Assembly: GCA_017996175.1 (NCBI GenBank)
Contig: JAGOHK010000037.1
Coordinates: 1 to 39,765, forward strand
Source of the DNA: Leptospiraceae bacterium
GTDB taxonomy: Bacteria; Spirochaetota; Leptospiria; Leptospirales; Leptospiraceae
Direction of reading: 5' to 3'
Length of the DNA stretch: 39,765 nucleotides
The position numbers were made by a program, and so were the translations under genes. This document shows positions 8,573 to 15,807 of the stretch, one piece after another. Every line of letters begins with the position of its first letter. Within the stretch, counting starts at the first letter, position 1. The notes beneath the pieces were generated by a model that saw nothing but the letters and a program-made list of their open reading frames with translations, ran no database searches and was not told the origin of the DNA.

Positions 8573-9877
8573 TCTATCAATATGCTCCCTTTCTTTGATG
8601 AGCTTATCTACGTAAGCCGCAAAGTCAGGGTAATGGTGAATGATGGATTTGAATGTATCTTTATCTAAATAATAGAGGTCACAATAGTCCAATGCTTTTA
8701 TACTTGCAGTGCGGGGTGTATCTAACAGAAGTGCAATTTCCCCAAAAAAACTTCCTTCGGATAATACCCCGTAGCTGGTCAACCCATCATCCGCTAGAAT
8801 TTCAACTTGTCCTTTGCTGATAAAATACAGATGATGCCCAGTATCTCCCTTTTTAAAAATAAAATCATCCTTCATATATACTACTGGAACTAAATTCAAA
8901 ATAATTTTTGAAATCAAATCGTCACTTGCATCTTTTAAAATAGGAACTTTTCGAACTAAGTCACTGTTAAGATAAATACTTACTTTCATGCGAAGAGAAG
9001 GAGGAAGTTCATGTAAAATTTTATTTTCATCATAACCTTTTCGATTTTTCCAAATATAATCATAGTAATTTAAAATATCATTTTGCATTTCCTGTGGAAT
9101 TTTTTTGTATTTCATAAAGGTATTGATCTTTTGAATTTTATCTACAAATTGTGCTCTGACTATATCGGAATTCGCAAGGATAGAAGCAATATTAGCCACA
9201 AGGTAGCCGTAAGCACCAGCCCCAACAAGCATTATGCACATAGTGTAAATGGTCTGTAGATTATTTTGAGGGGTTATATCCCCGTAACCGATAGTTGTCA
9301 GAGTTGTGACAGACCAATAGATTGCGCGAATGTATCTGGTGAGATTGTCGACGTCAGGGTTACCGCCGCCAATTGTAATCCAACCACAAGCAGTCCAATG
9401 GGCAAATATACTAATCCAATACACTAAAAATCCAAGACGCATAAAACTCGTACTATCAAATTCATGCATTCCCCAAGTTCGTTTGAAGTGGATACTGTTT
9501 GTTAGCTTGATGATTCTTAAAAATCGAAATACACATAGAAATAAAAAATCCTTTGAGACAATTTCATATTCAATGAATAACTCTAAGGGGAGAATGGATA
9601 ATAAGTCTAATATAAACCAACTACTCAAATATTTTTTGGCAATACTAAACGGATCAGTGATCTGAATTTCATTATTATAATAGGCGGTTCTAAAATTTAA
9701 CAATAAATCAAAGAAAAAAGCAACAGAGATAAAAATTTCAAAAAAGAAAAAAAATCCGACTTGGTTATAAGGAAATAAAATCCAATATGGTATATCAATT
9801 GAACAATACGTAGCTAATAGGAAAATAAATAAATCCCAGTACCGCTTATACCTATTTTCAACTGCAAAAATTTTCAT
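8564..9877 (-). CDS. Cyclic-nucleotide-gated, voltage-sensor-type potassium channel
   Basis: 437 residues with six membrane segments S1-S6 in residues 15-235. S4 has spaced Arg/Lys (VFRFLRIIKL, about 116-125). The pore has the K+ selectivity filter TTLTTIGYGD (191-200). S6 ends in a C-linker (about 235-310), followed by a cyclic-nucleotide-binding domain (about 315-430) whose phosphate-binding cassette is FGEIALLLDTPRTAS (378-392), including the Glu and Arg that hold the cyclic phosphate. It should therefore open or close K+ flux in the inner membrane in response to cAMP or cGMP. It lies 2 bp downstream of the coaB gene on the same strand, so the two are almost certainly co-transcribed. Confidence 0.92.
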   Translation of the reverse strand: MKIFAVENRYKRYWDLFIFLLATYCSIDIPYWILFPYNQVGFFFFFEIFISVAFFFDLLLNFRTAYYNNEIQITDPFSIAKKYLSSWFILDLLSILPLELFIEYEIVSKDFLFLCVFRFLRIIKLTNSIHFKRTWGMHEFDSTSFMRLGFLVYWISIFAHWTACGWITIGGGNPDVDNLTRYIRAIYWSVTTLTTIGYGDITPQNNLQTIYTMCIMLVGAGAYGYLVANIASILANSDIVRAQFVDKIQKINTFMKYKKIPQEMQNDILNYYDYIWKNRKGYDENKILHELPPSLRMKVSIYLNSDLVRKVPILKDASDDLISKIILNLVPVVYMKDDFIFKKGDTGHHLYFISKGQVEILADDGLTSYGVLSEGSFFGEIALLLDTPRTASIKALDYCDLYYLDKDTFKSIIHHYPDFAAYVDKLIKEREHIDRSR

Positions 9878-9879
9878 CG

Positions 9880-10545
9880 TTATGCGTTTTGTTTTAAAAA
9901 ATCTACGATGCCTTTGGCTAAAGTTTCTTTTGATTGATTGTTAATTTCTTTTACAATTCCAGATTTAGAAAAAATACGAATGCTAGATTCCACTTCTCCA
10001 AATCCATTGGATTTTCCGACGTAATTTCCAATGATGAATTTGAGTCCTTTTCTTTCTAATTTTCCTAACGCATGTTCTTCTAACTTTTCTGTTTCAGCGG
10101 CAAATCCTATTAATACGCTACTAGTAAAATTTTTTTCTTTCAACGAAGAACTGAGAGCCATTAGAATATCTGGATTTTTTTCTAGTTCGATGATTAAATC
10201 ATTTGAGCCAGATTCTTTTTTTATTTTATTTTCGGCTGGTGCTTTGGGTTTAAAGTCAGCTGGCGCAGCAGCCATGATGACTAACGTATTATCTTCTAGT
10301 TCTTGCAACAACGCATCTCTCATCGCAATTGTTGTTTCCGCATACACGCTCTTTACTCCATCTATACTCGCGTATTTTTCAGAAACATTTCCATGTACGT
10401 AAACTACATTTGGAATCCATGCAAGAATTTCCTTTGTAATAGAAAATCCCATTTTCCCCGAAGATGCATTTGATATATAACGAACTGGATCTATCCATTC
10501 CCTAGTTGGTCCCGATGAGATAATTGCTTTTTTAAATTGATTCAT
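9880..10545 (-). CDS. coaB: Phosphopantothenate-cysteine ligase, stand-alone CoaB
   Basis: The 221-residue protein matches the C-terminal half of the usual CoaBC (Dfp) fusion: ISSGPTREWIDPVRYISNAS near the N-terminus (nucleotide/dimer region), SSGKMGFSI, the AAAPADFKP segment and KIKK loop that contact phosphopantothenate and CTP/ATP, and LIGFAAETE. It joins 4'-phosphopantothenate to cysteine in coenzyme A synthesis. Most bacteria fuse this to the CoaC decarboxylase; here the decarboxylase half is absent and should be coded elsewhere. It is upstream of, and nearly abutting, the K+ channel gene. Confidence 0.85.
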   Translation of the reverse strand: MNQFKKAIISSGPTREWIDPVRYISNASSGKMGFSITKEILAWIPNVVYVHGNVSEKYASIDGVKSVYAETTIAMRDALLQELEDNTLVIMAAAPADFKPKAPAENKIKKESGSNDLIIELEKNPDILMALSSSLKEKNFTSSVLIGFAAETEKLEEHALGKLERKGLKFIIGNYVGKSNGFGEVESSIRIFSKSGIVKEINNQSKETLAKGIVDFLKQNA

Positions 10546-10623
10546 TACTTTATTATCGTTTTGTAATGAGCAGATTCTGAAATTAAATGCTAAAAATTCG
10601 TACCGTTAGAGAATGTTTTATAA

Positions 10624-11775
10624 TTAAGGAAATTTGTTTTTTCGCAAAATAAGAATTATCCCGAGAACCGTAACTGGAACGGCAATTAGGTTTAGATTTA
10701 CCCAGCCGAGCACTTCATGAAGTCTACCGGAAGCGGCGACTGAAAGAGCAGCAAAGGCAGTGACTAAAAAATCGTTTAGAGCTTGTGCCTTTGGTTGATC
10801 TTCTACATGAATTTGATACGAGAGAAGTGTAGTTGCTCCTACGTATAAAAAATTCCAGCCGACCCCAAGAAGGATAAGGGAAGAAGTAAAATGCAATATA
10901 CTATGATCTGAAAAATTAATAAAAGCACAAATTAAAAAAAGGATTGCACCGGCTAACATGACTTTTCTGTCACCAAAACGTTTAATAAGACTTCCTGTAA
11001 AAAAAGAAGGAACAAACATTCCTAAAACATGAAACTGAATCACCTGTGTAATATCGTGCATTCCAAAATGATGGTGGTTCATACCTAAAGGGGTTGCAGT
11101 CATAATTAAAACCATTACGACAAAGGCAATGCTACCTAGTCCGATGATTTTTAGAAGGGGAGTTTTTAAAAGTAAATCCTTTGTAGACTTACTAGTCTTC
11201 CAGTTCATGGCTGCGGGTTTATTTATATTTAGAAATAGAATGATAACGAGTGCTAGAAGATAGAGAGGGTATAATAGAATATAGCCGCCCATAAATCCAA
11301 AATCGGTTAATACTTGTAATCCCCACTTATAAAGATTAGGACCAATTAAAGCGGCAATTACACCACTTGCAAGAACGAGAGATACAGCGCGGGATTTAAA
11401 ATCACGGTGCGATACTTCGGCTGCGGCAAATCGAAAGAAGGTGGAGAAAGATGTTACAAATCCCATGAAAACACTTCCCACACAAAACAAAGTAAAACTT
11501 TTTGTTTGTAAACCGAGGATAACAAAACTTGTCCCCATTATGCCAAATAGAATTCCTAAAAGAAATCCAAACTTTCTACCAAACCTCGCCATAAAAAAAG
11601 AAGCAGGAATGGTTAGAACTAAAGCCGCTAGGATATTTAAGGATACTGGCAATGTGGATAGAGATTCACTTCCCGTCAAGTTCAGTCCAATCAATGTGTT
11701 CGTAGAAGTCAGTAAAATACTTCCCGATTGGACTAATGCCTGACAGAGGAAAATGATGATTAGATTCTTATACAT
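10624..11775 (-). CDS. Major facilitator superfamily transporter
   Basis: 383 residues made almost wholly of hydrophobic segments, about 12 helices. The cytoplasmic loop between helices 2 and 3 holds the MFS signature in ARFGRKFGFLLG, and the second half has a related ITGSL-IKRFGDRKV loop. There is no signal peptide beyond the first helix. Substrate is not identifiable; family members close in architecture include drug and small-metabolite exporters. The gene stands alone, 79 bp upstream of coaB's start and 111 bp downstream of the end of the Mrp gene. Confidence 0.88.
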   Translation of the reverse strand: MYKNLIIIFLCQALVQSGSILLTSTNTLIGLNLTGSESLSTLPVSLNILAALVLTIPASFFMARFGRKFGFLLGILFGIMGTSFVILGLQTKSFTLFCVGSVFMGFVTSFSTFFRFAAAEVSHRDFKSRAVSLVLASGVIAALIGPNLYKWGLQVLTDFGFMGGYILLYPLYLLALVIILFLNINKPAAMNWKTSKSTKDLLLKTPLLKIIGLGSIAFVVMVLIMTATPLGMNHHHFGMHDITQVIQFHVLGMFVPSFFTGSLIKRFGDRKVMLAGAILFLICAFINFSDHSILHFTSSLILLGVGWNFLYVGATTLLSYQIHVEDQPKAQALNDFLVTAFAALSVAASGRLHEVLGWVNLNLIAVPVTVLGIILILRKNKFP

Positions 11776-11790
11776 GATTCTTAAAGATTA

Positions 11791-11874
11791 CCACCGATAA
11801 ACACCGAGGACACCGATAAAAGATACGATAGGTTTGAATTCTTTTTTATCAGTGTTCATAACGTTAGCGGGTGG
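11791..11874. repeat. Imperfect inverted-repeat element between the Mrp and MFS genes
   Basis: The left arm begins ccaccgataaacaccgagga and carries a second acaccgataaaa unit. The right arm ends ttttttatcagtgttcat...ggtgg, which is its imperfect complement. The whole 84 bp can fold as one long hairpin. Repeats built from short GATAAACAC/ATCGGTG-like words resemble the non-coding dispersed elements common in environmental bacterial genomes; copy number here is unknown. Confidence 0.5.
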
Positions 11875-11886
11875 AATTAGTTTTTA

Positions 11887-12927
11887 TTATTCCCAGTTTG
11901 CTATTTCTGTTTCAAGTTTGGTAAAAATTTCTTCGTAGGCTTTCGCAACTGCTCCATCTTTTTGGGAATGAACGATTGGGTTTCCAACTTCACCCGATTG
12001 CATGATGTCCATAGTCATAGGAATTTTTCCGAGAAGCGGTGCCTTAAAAGAGTCGGCTAATTTCTGTCCACCACCTTCTCCAAATATTGAATATTTACGA
12101 TCTGGTAAATCCGGTGGGATAAAGTAACTCATATTTTCCACAACTCCTAAAATAGGAATCTTAACTTGGTTAAACATGGCTCCCGCTTTAGAAGCATCTA
12201 GAGTTGCAACAGCTTGCGGAGTAGTGACAATAACCGCTCCGTTTAAATCAATCAATTGTGCTAAGGATAATTGTACGTCGCCGGTGCCGGGTGGGAGATC
12301 AATTAGAAGATAATCCAATTCACCCCAAACAATATCGTATAAAAATTGTTCTACTGCCTTCCCAAGCATAGGACCGCGCCAAACAACTGGTTGGTTCTCA
12401 TCTACAAGAAAGGAAAAAGAAATAATTTTAACACCATATTTTTCGAGAGGCCAGATTTTATCTTCTTCGGATTTGAGCGCCACACGACCATTAACCCCAA
12501 AAAGTTTCCCAATGGAAGGTCCATAAATATCTGCATCAAGAACTCCCACTTTAAATCCTTTGTTTGCAAGAAGCATTGCTAGATTAGCGGTTACTGTTGA
12601 TTTACCCACCCCACCTTTTCCTGAACCAATTGCAATTGTGGTCTTTACGCCTGGAATTTTATTCCCATCATCAAATTTTAAATTGGGGTCTACATCAAAC
12701 TTGATTTTAATTTTTCCCACTTCTGGAAGTTTGGTTACGAATTGTCGGATCTGTGCCTCAAGACCAATTTGTAATTTTCTATCTGCGGAGGGGGTTTTTG
12801 CTTTAATTAAAAATCCTTCGTCTGTTTTTTCTATACCACCAATCATTCCTAAACTGACTAAATCTTTTTTGAGTTCTGGGTGTTTTACTTTAATGAGTTC
12901 TCTTCTAATTTCTTCTACAGTTGCCAT
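11887..12927 (-). CDS. mrp: Mrp/ApbC-family P-loop ATPase for iron-sulfur cluster transfer
   Basis: About 346 residues. Residues 1-80 are a MIP18/DUF59-like domain. The ATPase domain starts with the deviant Walker [11 protein letters not shown] (101-110) and has [13 protein letters not shown] and the late ENMSYF segment typical of Mrp/Nbp35. Family members bind and transfer Fe-S clusters through a C-terminal CxxC; here the matching segment reads [16 protein letters not shown] and has no Cys. Other bacterial groups also carry this Cys-less form. The start is placed at the second Met (12927), which has AGAAGG in a suitable position 6-7 bases upstream; the longer frame from 12948 adds seven residues that would contain this ribosome site. 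Confidence 0.88.
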   Translation of the reverse strand: MATVEEIRRELIKVKHPELKKDLVSLGMIGGIEKTDEGFLIKAKTPSADRKLQIGLEAQIRQFVTKLPEVGKIKIKFDVDPNLKFDDGNKIPGVKTTIAIGSGKGGVGKSTVTANLAMLLANKGFKVGVLDADIYGPSIGKLFGVNGRVALKSEEDKIWPLEKYGVKIISFSFLVDENQPVVWRGPMLGKAVEQFLYDIVWGELDYLLIDLPPGTGDVQLSLAQLIDLNGAVIVTTPQAVATLDASKAGAMFNQVKIPILGVVENMSYFIPPDLPDRKYSIFGEGGGQKLADSFKAPLLGKIPMTMDIMQSGEVGNPIVHSQKDGAVAKAYEEIFTKLETEIANWE

Positions 12928-13462
12928 TTCTAACCTTCTAATATCCATTGATTCAAAAGCTAAAAATTCGCAAAGATTTTTTAAGATTCATTTGTAATGC
13001 GAACTCGGTGTAATAAAGTATTCAAAGATTACCATCAATCCCTACTGTGGACAACGAAAGTAGATTCATTTTCTTACAAAAAAAATTTAGTTTGATTTAT
13101 GTATACAATCCTATCCTAGTAACGTTAAGTTTACCACTTATCTAAATCGAATCTAGAAGCCATGTTAAACGACTCTTCGAGCCAAATTTGGCTCGAAGAG
13201 TCGTTCTAGAGTAGACGAAGAGTAGTTCAAGGTAAAAGGACTTCATACGGTTAATACTTCGTTTTCAATAGATGGAGTCTTTACAAATCGATTTGGATGA
13301 ATCACCGGGAGGAATTTCAGCGAATTTATAATACAAGATTCTTGTCGAAGTATATACAAAAATTGAAATAAAAGTTTTTTCTTGTCATAAAATCATTTTT
13401 TTAAAAGAGTTGTCTTAATGCTAGCACTGCTGTAGCTGAATAGTTAATTAAGAAGGTAGATT
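12928..13462. other. Intergenic region between divergent mrp and ppnP
   Basis: About 535 bp without a convincing gene. It holds the 38-bp perfect palindrome (13168-13205), several AT-rich tracts that could carry promoters for the divergent genes, and a 19-codon open frame at 13272-13331 without a ribosome site, which may be a gene remnant. No RNA gene or riboswitch was recognised. Confidence 0.6.
13168..13205. repeat. Perfect 38-bp palindrome
   Basis: The 19-base arm aacgactcttcgagccaaa is followed directly by its exact reverse complement, giving a fully self-complementary duplex centred on the AATT-like middle. No T-run follows on either strand. In form it resembles the longer palindrome at 3434-3485, though the two sequences differ. 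Like that one it is in a divergent intergenic region. Confidence 0.85.
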
Positions 13463-13744
13463 ATGTTTAAGGTAAATGAGTATTTTGATGGAAATGTTAA
13501 GTCAATCGGATTTCAAACAAGTGAAGCGCCTGCAACGGTGGGGGTAATGGCACCGGGGCATTATGAATTTGGAACTTCTCAGAAAGAAATTATGACAGTT
13601 ATATCGGGGTTACTCACTGTTAAACTACCAGGCTCTACTGAATGGAAAGACTTTGGAAAAAATCAATCCTTCACAGTGGAAGCAAATCAAAAATTTCAAC
13701 TCAAAGTCAAAGAAGATACTTCCTATCTTTGTCTTTATCTATAG
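13463..13744 (+). CDS. ppnP: Pyrimidine/purine nucleoside phosphorylase PpnP
   Basis: 93 residues, the usual length of the PpnP (formerly DUF1255/YaiE) family of small cupins. It has the family segments [44 protein letters not shown] and the end DTSYLCLYL. PpnP phosphorolyses several nucleosides to free base and ribose-1-phosphate in the cytoplasm. The start has AGAAGG about 6 bases upstream. Its stop is only 9 bp from the mtnA start, so the two are an operon; this ties it to a step that also handles a pentose-1-phosphate. Confidence 0.9.
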   Translation: MFKVNEYFDGNVKSIGFQTSEAPATVGVMAPGHYEFGTSQKEIMTVISGLLTVKLPGSTEWKDFGKNQSFTVEANQKFQLKVKEDTSYLCLYL

Positions 13745-13753
13745 TAATAAGCG

Positions 13754-14848
13754 ATGAAAGCGCGTAAAACAATTCTAAAATCGATTCTCTGGAAGACAGA
13801 TAGACTTTCCCTTCTCGACCAGAGAAAGATTCCTTCTGTAAAGGAATTTATTGACTGCAAAACTTTAGAGGATGTAATATTTTGCATTAAGTCCATGGTA
13901 GTTCGAGGAGCACCCGCCATTGCCATGACCGGCATATTCGGATTAGTCTTAGAATTAAAAAACGCGAAAGAAAAGTTAGTTTACGAAAAATTTTTACGCC
14001 GAACAAGAACTCTTTTGGACTCGCGACCAACGGCTGTTAACCTGAGACTTGCAATCGAAGATTATCTAAAGCTAGTAAATGAAAAAATTTACAATTCGAA
14101 TTCTCTGCCCGAATTAATAAAATTATCCGAGAAATACGCCCTTTCTTTGTTGGATTCAGATTTAAAGTGGAATTTAGAAATTGGGAAAAATGGAGTAGAG
14201 CTTTTCTCAAAAAAACAAAAAGAAGTTTCCATTCTTACACACTGTAATACAGGTGCTCTCGCCACTGCGGGACATGGAACTGCAATTGGTATTATCCGTT
14301 CACTACGAGATGCTGGTTATAAGGTTACCGTTTATGCAGATGAAACTCGACCTTACCAACAGGGATCAAGACTCACAGCCTGGGAAATGCAGGAGGAAAA
14401 AATTACCTGTTATATAATAGCTGAAGGAATGTCCGCCTGGTTATTTCAAAATCGTAAAATAGATGCCGTCATTGTTGGTGCAGATAGGATTGCGCCTAAC
14501 GGTGATACAGCAAATAAAATTGGAACTTACTCGCTTTCAATTGTCGCGAAAGAAAACAAAGTTCCATTTTACGTAGCTGCAACTAAGACTAGTTTTGATT
14601 TTTCTTTGAAGAATGGCTCTGAGATTCCAATTGAAATGCGTGCCGAAGACGAACTTACGCAAAATTCTTTTTTAAAGGACTTAAATGGAAATCCTTATTT
14701 ACCCAAAGGAATTTTATCACCTGTTAAAGCACACGCGCTTAATCCTTCCTTTGACGTTACGCCAGCTAAATATATTTCGGCTATCGTCACTGAGCTGGGA
14801 ATTATTAAGCCTGTGAATGTAAGAGAGATTAAAAAAATAGTTGGGTGA
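13754..14848 (+). CDS. mtnA: S-methyl-5-thioribose-1-phosphate isomerase
   Basis: 364 residues. It has the eIF2B-like isomerase fold and the MtnA signature residues: RGAPAIAMTG (51-60), THCNTGALATAG with the catalytic Cys164, DETRPYQQGSRLTAWE (196-211), and GADRIAPNGDTANKIGT with the catalytic Asp244. It converts methylthioribose-1-phosphate to methylthioribulose-1-phosphate in methionine salvage. The other Mtn enzymes are not in this window. It is the second gene after ppnP and ends at the start of a repeat-rich intergenic region. Confidence 0.95.
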   Translation: MKARKTILKSILWKTDRLSLLDQRKIPSVKEFIDCKTLEDVIFCIKSMVVRGAPAIAMTGIFGLVLELKNAKEKLVYEKFLRRTRTLLDSRPTAVNLRLAIEDYLKLVNEKIYNSNSLPELIKLSEKYALSLLDSDLKWNLEIGKNGVELFSKKQKEVSILTHCNTGALATAGHGTAIGIIRSLRDAGYKVTVYADETRPYQQGSRLTAWEMQEEKITCYIIAEGMSAWLFQNRKIDAVIVGADRIAPNGDTANKIGTYSLSIVAKENKVPFYVAATKTSFDFSLKNGSEIPIEMRAEDELTQNSFLKDLNGNPYLPKGILSPVKAHALNPSFDVTPAKYISAIVTELGIIKPVNVREIKKIVG

Positions 14849-14898
14849 TTTTAAAATCTAGAGAAAATATAATATTTTTAGAACAAATGACTGGGGTT

Positions 14899-15009
14899 GC
14901 GTAAAAGCATGATTTTCTCACAGAGCACACTGAGAACACAGAGAAAAGAATCAATACTCTCTGTGAACTCCGTGCCCTCTTGTGAGAGATATTTTCTTTG
15001 CTTTTACGC
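14899..15009. repeat. 111-bp hairpin element with perfect 10-bp terminal inverted repeats (MITE/REP-like)
   Basis: It starts GCGTAAAAGC and ends GCTTTTACGC, an exact inverted match. Inside, ctcacagagcacactgagaa pairs imperfectly with the ctctgtgaactccgtgccct...tgtgag half, so the element folds end to end. Short words such as CACAGAG and CTCTGTG recur in it, as in dispersed non-coding elements of many environmental bacteria. It codes for nothing plausible. Confidence 0.7.
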
Positions 15010-15019
15010 AGTTCCAAGC

Positions 15020-15055
15020 GCTAGCTTCGCCGGATCACTCGTAAGCGGCGTTAGC
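15020..15055. repeat. Imperfect stem-loop ending GGCGTTAGC
   Basis: GCTAGCTTCGCCG pairs with CGGCGTTAGC with a three-base bulge and a loop of about 12 bases. The right end resembles the GCGTTAGC end of some integron attC sites, but the element is shorter than a normal attC and no second copy follows the next genes. Confidence 0.4.
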
Positions 15056-15086
15056 CGTTGCAACTAGTATGGACATTTTAAAAACA

Positions 15087-15118
15087 TTCTAATGCGACTT
15101 GACAAAGTCACATTAGAA
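15087..15118. promoter_or_regulatory. Inverted repeat overlapping a TTGACA hexamer upstream of the metalloprotease pair
   Basis: The arms ttctaatgcgactt and aagtcacattagaa are complementary over 14 bases with one mismatch, separated by GACA. TTGACA (15099-15104) lies across the centre. A weak -10 candidate follows (TATTTA after 17 bases, or TAAGAT a little later). It could be an operator over a promoter, or a terminator for mtnA transcripts on the plus strand, though the following run is A-rich, not T-rich. Confidence 0.35.
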
Positions 15119-15178
15119 AAATATTTAAGATAGTATTTTTTTAGTTGCAGTTTTATAAATAGAATATATCTTCCCTGC

Positions 15179-15787
15179 ATGGAAAAAGAATCTGCATTTA
15201 TAAAAAATTGTAAGTCATTACTGGCAGAGGAACATTTTAATAATTTGTATTATGAATTCCTCTCTGGCGGTGATAGTTTTTATGGAGGTCAAGCCCCTGT
15301 TGATTTTGAAACTTGGACTGCATTTTCTATAGATGAGAAAGCAAAACTCGCAGAGAAAACACTCAACGTAAAAGAGTTAATAATAAAGTATCCCGGCACG
15401 TATAGCGGACCGAATACAAGTGATCTTAAATTATTAATTGGTCTAGATAAAATTGAAGTTTTCGAATGCGACTCTATGCAGGTTACTTCCTATACTACGC
15501 TTCTCGAACTAACTAATTTACAAAGTGTAACGCTTGATATATTTAATCATAGCACTGGCTATATTGAAAAAGAATGGAGCGTGTTTGATGCGTTGCTATT
15601 TGTAAATACTAAATCAGATGCATTCAAATCCAGGTTGAACAATATTCCCAAGTATCGAAAAGAATTAGACTTAGCTCGTCCATTTGGAGTCTATCCAGAA
15701 TTATCCGCTAAAATAACTAACGGGGACTCGGGCTTCGATCTTAGGTTTATTACAGAAGAATTTTTGTATAAAATTTTTTATAAGTAA
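15179..15787 (+). CDS. Unknown protein upstream of, and co-transcribed with, a zincin
   Basis: 202 residues, cytoplasmic by sequence, acidic to neutral. I do not recognise a family. The N-terminus (SAFIKNCKSLLAEEHFNNLY) is helical; the middle (about 65-120) has leucine/isoleucine-spaced segments such as LKLLIGLDKIEVFE and LTNLQSVTLDIF that resemble one or two irregular leucine-rich-repeat turns. The C-terminal part is mixed. No good Shine-Dalgarno sequence precedes the ATG. The gap to the next gene is 20 bp, so they form one unit. It could be a specificity or inhibitor partner for the protease, but only the position supports that. Confidence 0.6.
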   Translation: MEKESAFIKNCKSLLAEEHFNNLYYEFLSGGDSFYGGQAPVDFETWTAFSIDEKAKLAEKTLNVKELIIKYPGTYSGPNTSDLKLLIGLDKIEVFECDSMQVTSYTTLLELTNLQSVTLDIFNHSTGYIEKEWSVFDALLFVNTKSDAFKSRLNNIPKYRKELDLARPFGVYPELSAKITNGDSGFDLRFITEEFLYKIFYK

Positions 15788-15807
15788 ATTATTTCAAGGA
15801 GATAAAA

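Larger units (their letters stand above)
14849..15178. other. Repeat-rich intergenic region before the metalloprotease pair
   Basis: 330 bp with no gene. It contains in order a 111-bp hairpin element (14899-15009), a small imperfect stem (15020-15055) and a long inverted repeat (15087-15118) that overlaps a TTGACA hexamer. Such crowding of secondary structure is not seen elsewhere in the window. Confidence 0.7.

Noticed and set aside
9330..9665. 111-codon open frame opposite the K+ channel
   Set aside because: It mirrors the channel's membrane segments and lacks any recognisable domain.
10031..10402. 123-codon open frame on the plus strand inside coaB
   Set aside because: It is fully antisense to a well-supported enzyme gene and has no motif or ribosome site.
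13272..13331. 19-codon frame MESLQIDLDESPGGISANL
   Set aside because: It looks protein-like but has a stop codon directly upstream, no ribosome site and no neighbour in frame; at most a remnant.
15020..15055. Integron attC site
   Set aside because: Too short, lacks the second pair of core sites and has no partner after the next genes; kept only as a low-interest finding.
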